In this document: positions 1 to 6,448 of the stretch, piece by piece
How the letters are laid out: the number at the start of each line of letters is the position of its first letter
Numbering within the stretch: the stretch's first letter is position 1
Assembly: GCA_005116795.1 (NCBI GenBank)
Contig: SWDL01000224.1
Location: 1-8,483, forward strand
DNA: 8,483 bases
Source: Nitrospira sp.
GTDB lineage: Bacteria; Nitrospirota; Nitrospiria; Nitrospirales; Nitrospiraceae
Direction: 5' to 3'
The notes under the pieces: model-generated
What the model was told of the DNA's origin: nothing
Seen by the model: only the letters and a program-made list of their open reading frames with translations
Database searches by the model: none
Program-made: the position numbers and the translations under genes

Positions 1-186
1 CAGAAGTTCCTCGACGGCCTTACGTCCGGATTAGGGGAGGGACGCGGGGGCCGAGCGGGAAAGCCGGCTTTGACCCTGGTTTCAGAGGAGGATTATAATG
101 ACGTCCCCGCGGCCGGAATCCACCGACCGCGGGGGGTCAGGACGCCTGTGCCAACGAATACACGACGCCGGCCTCTGCGAGGCTAA
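1..186 (+). CDS. possible C-terminal end of a gene entering from the left (unidentified)
   Basis: Frame 1 is open from the window edge to a TAA at 184-186, giving 61 codons. It starts QKFLDGLTSG and ends RRRPLRG. I recognise no domain. Third-position GC is about two thirds (40 of 61 codons), lower than I would expect of a clear gene in this region. The codons GAT TAT AAT at 91-99 are AT-ending in a row, and a strong hairpin lies inside the frame at 105-134. If real, its stop overlaps the TAG (185-183) of the convergent zinc-ribbon gene, a tight tail-to-tail arrangement. It could equally be a chance open frame in GC-rich DNA: frames 2 and 3 close at 32-34 and 96-98, so another gene could end earlier. 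Confidence 0.3.
   Translation, partial: QKFLDGLTSGLGEGRGGRAGKPALTLVSEEDYNDVPAAGIHRPRGVRTPVPTNTRRRPLRG
70..99 (+). promoter_or_regulatory. sigma70-like promoter candidate (TTGACC-N18-TATAAT)
   Basis: TTGACC at 70-75 and a perfect TATAAT at 94-99 are separated by 18 bases. ATTATAAT is the only very AT-rich patch nearby. A transcript would begin near 106, run straight into the 105-134 hairpin, and then proceed antisense to the zinc-ribbon gene. The same bases also read as an AGAGGAGG ribosome-binding site with an ATG six bases later, so the match could be coincidental. ATTATAAT is its own reverse complement, so it could also belong to the 3' side of the minus-strand terminator. Confidence 0.33.
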
Positions 187-196
187 CGGGCCGTGA
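98..196 (+). CDS. candidate small protein, 32 residues
   Basis: The ATG at 98-100 is preceded by AGAGGAGG (84-91) with six bases between, one of the best ribosome-binding sites in the window. The frame ends with TGA at 194-196. The predicted peptide (starts MTSPRPESTD, ends CEANGP) is rich in Arg, Gly and Cys and has no recognisable domain or membrane segment. It overlaps the 3' end of the convergent zinc-ribbon gene by 14 bases. The only support is the ribosome-binding site, which coincides with a promoter-like TATAAT, so this is a low-confidence call. Confidence 0.2.
   Translation: MTSPRPESTDRGGSGRLCQRIHDAGLCEANGP
105..134 (-). terminator. strong hairpin, probable terminator of the zinc-ribbon gene
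   Basis: CCCCGCGG (105-112) pairs perfectly with CCGCGGGG (127-134). Inside it, CGG (114-116) pairs with CCG (123-125), closing a six-base loop. The remaining pair, 113/126, is C-A in plus-strand RNA but G-U in minus-strand RNA. The stem is therefore a continuous 12 pairs only in the minus-strand transcript. It begins 48 bases after the zinc-ribbon stop and is followed on that strand by ACGTCATTATAAT, which is AU-rich but not a clean U-tract. Confidence 0.45.
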
Positions 197-365
197 CCGT
201 CGGGACAGGTTCCGCATTGACGAGGGCGAGACTGCGGCGGCGGTTGTTGTTAATCGTCCGGTCCAAGATGGCGCCACAGTTGATGCACTTCCATGCATGA
301 AAGCTCACGAAGAAATCCGAGAACCGTTCAAACATCATCAAGCCCTGACAGCGGGGACACTCCAT
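183..365 (-). CDS. small zinc-ribbon protein, 60 residues
   Basis: The product is a tiny, probably cytoplasmic metal-binding protein of unknown role. It has two CxxC knuckles, CPRC at residues 3-6 and CINC at about 27-30, which together make a four-cysteine zinc ribbon. Between them is an aromatic-rich segment (FERFSDFFVSFHAW), and after them a basic run (NNNRRRS). I chose the ATG at 365-363 because GGAGG lies five bases upstream on this strand. A longer frame from 425 exists but would put the ribosome-binding site inside the gene and adds 20 non-conserved-looking residues. Short proteins opening MECPRCxG are, to my recollection, frequent in Nitrospira genomes as hypothetical proteins. It stands alone on this strand, divergent from radC. 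The 165 bp between them holds no promoter I can defend. Confidence 0.8.
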   Translation of the reverse strand: MECPRCQGLMMFERFSDFFVSFHAWKCINCGAILDRTINNNRRRSLALVNAEPVPTVTAR

Positions 366-530
366 AATGACCTCCAACAGAACGGGTGCGCTGCTGAAGG
401 GACGCAAATGCATATTGGGGACCACTGAAGCACTCTACGCATTTTCAATGAGTTAGAATAATTCGTAGGGGTGATTGCGGAGCCGGCGCCAAGAGATTGA
501 CTGTCGAAAGTGTCAGAAAACTAGGCAAGA

Positions 531-1328
531 ATGATCCGTCCCGTCATGAAGCGCGGCACGAGACAGCGCGGTCCTGCGATTTCTCACTGGCCGGAAGACG
601 AGCGGCCTCGCGAGCGGCTCGTGCGGCACGGGGCCGCGACCCTGACGGATGCGCAACTGCTGGCCATCGTGCTGCGGGTCGGACGCGAAGACGCCTCGGC
701 TGTCGAGGTGGCGATGGACGTGCTGGCGTCCGTGGGGGGCGTGCAGGGGCTGGCGCGCGCCGGCGTCGAGGAATTATGCCGTGTGCGTGGTGTGGGACCG
801 GCCAAAGCCGCCCAACTCAAGGCGGCCGTCGAACTGGGCACGCGGGCGCTGGCTGTCCCGCTCTCGACGGGCACGCGCGTCAGCTCCAGCGCCGATGTCT
901 ACCGGGCCTACCATCCTCGCCTGCGTGATCTCCGCCATGAACTGTTTACCATCGTGCTCCTCGATGCCAAACATGCCGTGCTCCGCGACGTGACGGTCTC
1001 GGAAGGGAGCCTGACGATGAGCATCGTGCATCCGCGGGAAGTCTTCGCGCCTGCGATTCGGGAATCGGCCGCCGCGGTCCTGTTGCTTCATAACCATCCC
1101 AGCGGCGATCCGGAGCCGAGCGCCGAAGATCGGGAACTGACGGCCCGGCTGGAGGCGGTGGGGGGCATGCTGGGCATCCCGGTGCTCGATCACGTCGTCA
1201 TCGGCGATGGGCGCTACGTGAGTTTCGCCGACCGCGGATGGCTGACGGGTTCTGTGGCGGGTCTTGCGGCTGTGCCGGCCATGAATGGGACCCGCGGAGA
1301 GTCCGGAAAGGGACCGCGAGAGCCATGA
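531..1328 (+). CDS. radC: RadC family protein (UPF0758, JAB/JAMM domain)
   Basis: This is a 265-residue RadC homologue; the family averages about 220-230, and the excess here is at both ends. The N-terminal UPF0758 region opens at ISHWPEDERPRERL (about 17-30) and contains a helix-hairpin-helix around 82-101 (RVRGVGPAKA). The C-terminal JAB/MPN domain keeps a full JAMM metal site: H187, H189, S197 and D200 in HNHPSGDPEPSAED, with E170 as the likely glutamate. The family was named for DNA repair, but that role is disputed and its biochemical activity is not firmly known. The start at 531 has only a weak ribosome-binding site (TAGGCAAG); ATG at 546 is an alternative. The last 25 residues (Gly/Ala/Pro/Arg-rich) look unstructured. 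The TGA overlaps the ATG of yqgE, implying translational coupling. Confidence 0.95.
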   Translation: MIRPVMKRGTRQRGPAISHWPEDERPRERLVRHGAATLTDAQLLAIVLRVGREDASAVEVAMDVLASVGGVQGLARAGVEELCRVRGVGPAKAAQLKAAVELGTRALAVPLSTGTRVSSSADVYRAYHPRLRDLRHELFTIVLLDAKHAVLRDVTVSEGSLTMSIVHPREVFAPAIRESAAAVLLLHNHPSGDPEPSAEDRELTARLEAVGGMLGIPVLDHVVIGDGRYVSFADRGWLTGSVAGLAAVPAMNGTRGESGKGPREP

Positions 1329-1966
1329 GCCCCCGTACGCGCCTTCGCCTCCACCCGGCCATCCTGGGTGCCCTGCTGCTCGGAATAGCCGGCGTTCCCT
1401 GGCCCGCCGAGGCGCAACCCCCCGTGGCTCGATCGCCGGCGAACGGTCTGTTTCTCATCGCCACCCCCACGCTGACAGATCCGAATTTTTCCCAGACGGT
1501 GGTGTTGATTATCGAACACGGAGCCGACGGCACGTTGGGCTTGATCGTCAACCGTCCCACGCCGGTCCGCCTGGCCGAAGCGATGCCGTCGGTGGCCGTG
1601 CTGAAGGGCACGTCGTATGTGGTGTATTGGGGCGGACCGGTGGAGCCGAATGGGGTCATGCTGCTGTACCGGCTCGCGAACGGCTCGTCGCAGATGCGGG
1701 AAGTGCTGACGGAGGTCTACGTGGGCGGGCAGCTCGACACCGTGGAGCGCATGATCACGGAGCCCAAACCCCGGGAGACCTTTCGCGCCTATGCGGGCTA
1801 CGCCGGCTGGGCGCCGGGCCAGCTTGAGGCGGAAATGGTCTTCGGCTCATGGGCCCTCATGGAGGCGAGCGCCGAGCACATCTTCGACAAAGATCCCGAT
1901 CAGTTGTGGCAAGAGTTGCACGAGTCACTCAGCCGTCCGCGTGTCATTCGGTTTGACGGACCATAG
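1325..1966 (+). CDS. yqgE: YqgE/AlgH family protein (UPF0301, DUF179) with apparent signal peptide
   Basis: Residues 41-200 match the YqgE/AlgH family: GLFLIATPTLTDPNF (41-55), FSQTVVLIIEHG (55-66), LGLIVNRP (71-78), GGPV (103-106) and GYAGWAPGQLE (158-168). The family is widespread in Gram-negative bacteria and its molecular function is unknown; AlgH was linked to alginate regulation in Pseudomonas. Unusually, this protein has about 30 extra N-terminal residues: basic MSPRTRLRLH, a hydrophobic stretch ILGALLLGIAG, then PAEA|Q, a plausible signal-peptidase site. I chose ATG 1325 because it overlaps the radC TGA (ATGA), typical of coupled genes. A GTG at 1424 would give a normal cytoplasmic length but has only a distant GAGG upstream. 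The longer frame from 1238 lies inside radC and is unlikely. The gene may be co-transcribed with radC and the EF-G-like gene 62 bp downstream. Confidence 0.92.
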   Translation: MSPRTRLRLHPAILGALLLGIAGVPWPAEAQPPVARSPANGLFLIATPTLTDPNFSQTVVLIIEHGADGTLGLIVNRPTPVRLAEAMPSVAVLKGTSYVVYWGGPVEPNGVMLLYRLANGSSQMREVLTEVYVGGQLDTVERMITEPKPRETFRAYAGYAGWAPGQLEAEMVFGSWALMEASAEHIFDKDPDQLWQELHESLSRPRVIRFDGP

Positions 1967-2028
1967 CCGGCTTCGGCGTCAGGCGCGTGGCCGGCCCGTG
2001 AGGTGAACTCCAACCTAAGGGGGGACCC

Positions 2029-4137
2029 ATGACGAACGGAGGACCAACCGCACTCAGAAATGTCGCCGTCGTGTCGTATACGGGAGCCGGAAAGACCACC
2101 CTCATCGAAGCGCTGCTGTACGGAGCCGGCGTCATCCCCGTGATGGGCTCCGTGCCTGCCGGTACTACCACCACCGATTTCGACCCCGAAGAGCTGCATC
2201 GGCAAGTGTCGCTGAGCACCGCGGTCGCCCATTTTGAATGGAAAGGCACCGCCATCAATCTGCTCGATACGCCCGGAGCGCTCAGCTTCCTGGGCGAGGC
2301 GCGATTCGCGCTCAAGGCTGTCGACGGCGTGGTGCTGGTGGTGAGCGCCTCTTCTGGAATGCGCACGGAGCTGGAGAAAATCTGGACCACCATCCAAGAC
2401 CTGCAGCTGCCCTGCCTCCTGTTCGTGAATGATCTCGACAAAGATCAGGTGAGCTGGCAGTCCCCGATGGAGGAGTGCGCGAAGGCGCTGGAGCTCACGT
2501 GTCTGCCGATCACCATTCCCATCGGGCACGGCGCGCAGTTGGAGGGCGTGGTCGATCTCGTGCGCGGGGTGAGCCTCCGTTCCTCGAAAGACTCACCCAA
2601 GGCGCAACAAGGCGACGTGCCCACTGACCTCAAGACCGTGGCGGTGGGCGCACGCAACACGCTCATGGAGAGAGTGGCGGAGTCGCAGGACCAGCTCTTG
2701 GAAACCTATCTGGCGGACGGGGAGTTGACGGTGGACGACATCGAAACAGGGCTTCGCGCCGCCATGGAGCACCGGGCCTATGTCCCCGTCCTGTGCGGGT
2801 CTGCCCTGAAACACGTGGGCACGTCCGCGCTGCTGGACGCCATCATCACCTTCTTGCCGTCCCCGGCGGATCGGGCGGCGCATGAGCCCACCACGGGCAC
2901 CCATGCGGAAACCGGCGAGCCCGTCGTGTGCACGGCGAGCGAGGCGGCGCCGCTCTGCGCCTTTGTGTTCAAGACGGTCATCGATCCGTTTATCGGACGC
3001 CTGACGTATGTGCGGGTCCATTCGGGGCGACTGGAAGCCGATGCCAGTCTCTTCAATGCCTCGCGGCGAGTCCGCGAGAAAGGCGGGCACCTGTTTACCA
3101 TGCTCGGGAAGAAGTATCTCCAGGTGCCGGCGTTGACGGCCGGCGCCATCGGCGCGATCGGGAAACTCAAGGACACGCAAACGGGAGAGACCTTGTCGGA
3201 CGAACATACCCCGGTGGTCCTCCCCAGCTTGCGGCTGCCGAAACCGGTCCTATCCTTTGCGCTCGAACCGAAATCCAAGGCCGATGTGGAGAAGGTCAGC
3301 TTGGGGCTGCACAAGCTGGTTGAGGAAGATCCCACGCTGGAGTTTGTGCGCAATCCCGACACGAAAGAGATGATTCTGAGCGGGATGGGGCAGTTGCACG
3401 TGGACGTCACTTTTGAGAAGCTGCGTCGGAAATATGGGGCGGACGTGACGATTCACACACCTAAAGTGCCGTATAAAGAAACCATTCGTAAGATGGCGCA
3501 AGGACAGGGCAAATACAAGAAACAAACGGGTGGTCACGGGCAGTATGGGGATTGCTGGTTACAGATCGATCCGCTGCCTCGCGGACGCGGATTCGAGTTT
3601 GCCAACAAGGTCGTCGGGGGCGCCATCCCGCGAAATTTTATTCCCGCGGTGGAGAAGGGTGTGCTGGAGGCCCTCCATGAAGGGATCCTGGCGGGAGCGC
3701 CTGTCGTGGACCTCCGGGTGACGGTCTATGACGGCTCCTATCATGTGGTGGATTCCTCCGAGATGTCCTTCAAGATTGCCGCCTCGATGGGATTGAAGAA
3801 AGCGTTGGAGACGGCCGGCCCTGTCCTGCTGGAACCGATCATGGCGGTGGAAGTGACGACGCCGGACGAGACGGTCGGGAGCGTGATCGGCGATTTGAAT
3901 GCCCGGCGAGGACGGATCCTGGGCGTCACGGCCAAGGGCACGTCACAGCACATCCGAGCGGCGGTCCCGCTGGCCGACATGCTCAAGTACACGCCGACGC
4001 TGAATTCGATTACCGGGGGACGCGCAACCTACGCGATGGAGTTTTCCACCTATGAAGAAGTGCCGCGCGAGCTGGCGGGGCGGGTCATCGAGGAGCAGAA
4101 AGCCGCCAAACCGCACGTCGCGGCGCACGCACACTGA
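2029..4137 (+). CDS. elongation factor G-like GTPase (FusA family, EF-G2 type)
   Basis: The 702 residues have the full EF-G layout: G domain about 8-277, domain II about 306-395, III about 404-478, IV about 479-600, V about 602-690. G1 is GAGKTT (19-24). G3 is DTPGA (80-84), with alanine where EF-G and EF-Tu have the catalytic histidine. G4 is NDLD (134-137) instead of NKxD, and G5 is SAL (258-260). The switch I region (HRQVSLST, 57-64) lacks the RGIT signature. Domain IV is well conserved (TGGHGQYGD 500-508; GSYHVVDSSEMSFKIA 569-584). These changes fit the EF-G2/EF-G-like branch, for example the second EF-G of Thermus, rather than the housekeeping factor. Those relatives bind GTP and the ribosome, but their cellular role is poorly defined. 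The ATG follows AAGGGGGGA by a few bases, a strong ribosome-binding site. The C-terminus ends in a His/Ala tail. The housekeeping fusA is presumably elsewhere. Confidence 0.94.
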   Translation: MTNGGPTALRNVAVVSYTGAGKTTLIEALLYGAGVIPVMGSVPAGTTTTDFDPEELHRQVSLSTAVAHFEWKGTAINLLDTPGALSFLGEARFALKAVDGVVLVVSASSGMRTELEKIWTTIQDLQLPCLLFVNDLDKDQVSWQSPMEECAKALELTCLPITIPIGHGAQLEGVVDLVRGVSLRSSKDSPKAQQGDVPTDLKTVAVGARNTLMERVAESQDQLLETYLADGELTVDDIETGLRAAMEHRAYVPVLCGSALKHVGTSALLDAIITFLPSPADRAAHEPTTGTHAETGEPVVCTASEAAPLCAFVFKTVIDPFIGRLTYVRVHSGRLEADASLFNASRRVREKGGHLFTMLGKKYLQVPALTAGAIGAIGKLKDTQTGETLSDEHTPVVLPSLRLPKPVLSFALEPKSKADVEKVSLGLHKLVEEDPTLEFVRNPDTKEMILSGMGQLHVDVTFEKLRRKYGADVTIHTPKVPYKETIRKMAQGQGKYKKQTGGHGQYGDCWLQIDPLPRGRGFEFANKVVGGAIPRNFIPAVEKGVLEALHEGILAGAPVVDLRVTVYDGSYHVVDSSEMSFKIAASMGLKKALETAGPVLLEPIMAVEVTTPDETVGSVIGDLNARRGRILGVTAKGTSQHIRAAVPLADMLKYTPTLNSITGGRATYAMEFSTYEEVPRELAGRVIEEQKAAKPHVAAHAH

Positions 4138-4147
4138 GCGTGGTCAC

Positions 4148-4166
4148 CGGGTGCCTGAGCAGCCCG
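4148..4166. terminator. candidate hairpin between convergent genes
   Basis: The 48 bp between the EF-G-like stop and the htrA stop contain CGGGTGC (4148-4154), a CTGA tetraloop, and GCAGCCCG (4159-4166). These form seven pairs with one bulged G. The bases that follow on the plus strand (TCACTTCT) are only mildly T-rich. It is well placed to end one or both transcripts, but no proper U-tract is visible. Confidence 0.3.
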
Positions 4167-4185
4167 TCACTTCTGAGACGGAACT

Positions 4186-5589
4186 CTAGCGGTCTGAGGA
4201 CTTCAGGACCACGTAGAAGGCCCGGCTGTCTCTCAGGACGCGAAGGAGGATGGTCTCGCCGCGCCTGACGCGCGCCACTGCGGCTGTGAACTCCGATACG
4301 CTCCCGACATCTTCGCGGTTCACTTCCTTGATGAGATCGCCTTCGTGCAGGCCTTCCGCTTGAGCCAGGCTGCCCGGGGCCACCGTGGCGATCAGCACGC
4401 CTTTGAGATCTTTCAGTTTGAACCTCTCGGCCAATTCAGCCGTCACGTCCTGCACATCAATGCCCAGCGTGACGTCGCTTCGGGACGAGGGGAGAGAGGT
4501 CAGCAGGGGCGCGTCCCGCCGTTCAGTCAGAAGGACGGTGACCTCCGAGCGTTGTCCGTCCCGCACCACCTCGACGGGCGTTCGCGCACCCGGTTCAAGA
4601 TTCGCCACCAAACGGGAGAGCGTATTCGGGGTGTCGATGAGGTGGCCGTCGATCTTCGTGATGATATCGCCGGGCTTGATGCCGGCCACCGCGGCTGGAT
4701 CATGCTCGAAGACCTCGTTGACCAGCACGCCTTCATGTTCACGCACGCCGAACTTGGCGGCCAATTCCGCGGTCACGGGTTGAATGCCCACGCCCAGCCA
4801 TCCGCGCACGACCTTGCCGCGCGTCAACAACTGCTGCAGCACCTGATTGGCCATGTTCGAGGGAATGGCGAAGCCGATGCCCTGGGCGAAATTGATGATG
4901 GCGGTATTGATCCCGATGACCTCGCCGGAGATGTTGAACAACGGACCGCCGGAATTCCCAGGATTGATCGAGGCATCGGTCTGGATGAAGTTCTCATACC
5001 GGGAGAGATTCATGTTTTCACGGCCGAGGCCACTGACCACACCGAGGGTCACGGTCCGTTCGAGCCCGAACGGGTTGCCGACCGCCAGGACCCATTGGCC
5101 GACGCGCACCTTGCCGGAGTCGCCGAATTTTGCGAAGGGCAGGGGGCGGTCGGCCTCGATCTTCAAGACGGCCAGATCGGTGTCCGGATCCTTGCCCACG
5201 ACCCGCGCTGCGTAATGTGTTTTGTCGCTGAGGCGCACCTCGACTTCCACCGCATCCCCAATGACGTGATGATTCGTCATGATATGGCCGTCGGGGCTGA
5301 TCATGACGCCTGAGCCGGAACCGGGAGCATTGGGATTCCGGTCGCGTGGGGCGTCTTTCTTGCCCGCCGGTGGGCTGGGAAAAATCTGAACGACCGAGGC
5401 CTTGGCCTGATCGGCCAGGTCCATTATTACGGACTGGAGCGATTCGAGCAGGCGGAGCCCGGCCGTGTCAGCCCGGAGGTCCTGGGGCGCCACGGCGCTG
5501 GAGATCAGCAGAAGGCCCAGGACCAGGACGCCAAGAGACCTGTGGCCAGGGGTGTGCTGGGGATGGATGCTGCGAGAAGATCCTGTCAT
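4186..5589 (-). CDS. htrA: Do/HtrA (DegP/DegQ-type) periplasmic serine protease
   Basis: The gene encodes a 467-residue exported trypsin-like protease/chaperone for envelope protein quality control. An N-terminal signal peptide has its hydrophobic core at 18-34 (SLGVLVLGLLLISSAVA) and a likely cut after LRA (40). The protease domain keeps the catalytic triad: H108 (TNHHVI), D138 (DTDLAVLKI) and S213 (GNSGGPL). Two PDZ domains follow, about 265-356 (WLGVGIQPV start) and about 375-465, the usual DegP/DegQ layout. The loop before the protease core (about 72-92) is short, more like DegQ or MucD than DegP. The ATG at 5589 overlaps the TGA of the upstream RCK_C gene (ATGA), with GAAGG seven bases upstream. 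It is thus the second gene of a two-gene operon and converges on the EF-G-like gene. No heat-shock or envelope-stress promoter is visible immediately upstream, because that DNA is coding. Confidence 0.95.
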   Translation of the reverse strand: MTGSSRSIHPQHTPGHRSLGVLVLGLLLISSAVAPQDLRADTAGLRLLESLQSVIMDLADQAKASVVQIFPSPPAGKKDAPRDRNPNAPGSGSGVMISPDGHIMTNHHVIGDAVEVEVRLSDKTHYAARVVGKDPDTDLAVLKIEADRPLPFAKFGDSGKVRVGQWVLAVGNPFGLERTVTLGVVSGLGRENMNLSRYENFIQTDASINPGNSGGPLFNISGEVIGINTAIINFAQGIGFAIPSNMANQVLQQLLTRGKVVRGWLGVGIQPVTAELAAKFGVREHEGVLVNEVFEHDPAAVAGIKPGDIITKIDGHLIDTPNTLSRLVANLEPGARTPVEVVRDGQRSEVTVLLTERRDAPLLTSLPSSRSDVTLGIDVQDVTAELAERFKLKDLKGVLIATVAPGSLAQAEGLHEGDLIKEVNREDVGSVSEFTAAVARVRRGETILLRVLRDSRAFYVVLKSSDR

Positions 5590-6221
5590 AGGGATGCCTT
5601 CGCTGGGCCGGAGACGGTCGAGATCGCCTCACTCAGGGACCGTCGGGACCCGATCAGAAGGACCACATCCCCAGGCGCCAGTGTGAGATGGTCGAAGGCG
5701 GTTAAGAGGGCCGGGCCCCGGCAGACGGCAATCAGGCGGGTGCGTGTGGCCCGTTCAAACTCGGGCGTGGTCTTCCCCATGGCCGGGGAGCCTGGCTGGA
5801 GCACCACACGCTCGACCGCGCCTCCGCGGCTGGTCAGATCCCGATGGATCCGGAGCAGCGTGTCGGTGAGCGTCTCGGTTTCAATTTCGGTGATCTGGTG
5901 TGTGAGGTGGCGCAGTTCTCGCCGTAGTCGCTGGATGTGCTGCTGGGTCTTCTGTAGTCGTTGCCCCAGTGGTGGCGCGGGCTCGGACAGAAAGAGCGCG
6001 TGGCGCCTCGATGGTTCGGTCGGCAGTTGTTCCGCCAGTACGGCGCCCAGCGCGACGAAGTGAGTGTTCAACTGGTCCACAATCGACGAGGATTGCGCGT
6101 GGAGCTTGACGATCTGGACTTGGCGATTGGCGCGCTCGGCAATGGACACGACGCTCTCGCGCAGACCAGTGAGGCTGAGGATGGCCTCATGGCGGACCCG
6201 GGCAAAGAATTCAGAGAGCAT
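5586..6221 (-). CDS. coiled-coil protein with C-terminal RCK_C (TrkA-C) domain
   Basis: The 211-residue protein is in two parts. Residues 1-132 are mostly helical and charged, with a strong coiled-coil candidate at about 85-128 (LGQRLQKTQQHIQRLRRELR onward). Residues about 135-203 fit RCK_C: AVERVVLQPGSPAMGKT, then LIAVCRG, then LAPGDVVLLIGSRRSL. RCK_C domains usually sit behind an RCK_N Rossmann domain or in a transporter and bind small ligands such as nucleotides. Here there is no RCK_N, no GxGxxG motif and no obvious membrane span, so it may be a soluble ligand sensor or a partner for a channel encoded elsewhere. The start is constrained: an in-frame TAA lies nine bases upstream of ATG 6221, and no ribosome-binding site is visible. 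The stop overlaps the htrA start, so a joint envelope role is plausible but unproven. Confidence 0.85.
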   Translation of the reverse strand: MLSEFFARVRHEAILSLTGLRESVVSIAERANRQVQIVKLHAQSSSIVDQLNTHFVALGAVLAEQLPTEPSRRHALFLSEPAPPLGQRLQKTQQHIQRLRRELRHLTHQITEIETETLTDTLLRIHRDLTSRGGAVERVVLQPGSPAMGKTTPEFERATRTRLIAVCRGPALLTAFDHLTLAPGDVVLLIGSRRSLSEAISTVSGPAKASL

Positions 6222-6448
6222 GGAGAGTTAATGTCTGATAAGAGTCATTATGTAAAGTAGTTGGTACGCCGACTCTGCATCGAAACTTCGACTATCCTCT
6301 TAAGCCTACCAAGTTTGCTAGACTATGACAATCACTTGCCGCAATTCTCTGAGAGGCTTGCCGGACGATCTGACCCTCTGCATTCATGCGTGAACGGCGT
6401 CCATCCGAGGCAGTCAGAATCTGTCAACCGTGGGGATCTCTACCACCT
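6222..6448. other. divergent intergenic region, weak promoter elements and short repeats
   Basis: These 227 bp between the RCK_C/htrA operon and the lipoprotein gene are more AT-rich than their surroundings and must hold both promoters. On the minus strand CATAAT (6252-6247) is one mismatch from a -10 box and would start RNA about 20 bases before the RCK_C ATG; it has no good -35. Other elements are AGAGTC (6241-6246) inverted as GACTCT (6271-6276), the imperfect palindrome TCGAA-AC-TTCGA (6280-6291), and two direct repeats: GACTAT at 6290 and 6321, and CTTGCCG at 6335 and 6357. Each is short enough to be chance. I see no convincing gene here. Confidence 0.4.

Noticed and set aside
454..462. 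TAGAATAAT upstream of radC as a -10 box
   Set aside because: It has no supporting -35 at the right distance. The AT-rich patch may hold the radC promoter, but I cannot place it.
497..928. A 143-codon frame overlapping the start of radC
   Set aside because: It is the alternative reading of radC, with Arg/Ala/Gly-biased composition and no domain, while the radC frame matches its family throughout.
1964..1982. GCCG-GCTT-CGGC after the yqgE stop as a terminator
   Set aside because: Only four pairs and no T-tract, and the next gene is close on the same strand.
1900..3410. Several long open frames on the minus strand opposite yqgE and the EF-G-like gene (up to about 210 codons)
   Set aside because: They lie antisense to strongly conserved coding sequence. 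GC-rich genes routinely leave such open shadow frames, and the peptides show no recognisable domain.
4345..5313. A 322-codon plus-strand frame opposite htrA
   Set aside because: The minus strand encodes a complete HtrA with its catalytic triad and PDZ domains. The plus-strand peptide has the His/Asp/Arg-rich composition of an antisense shadow.
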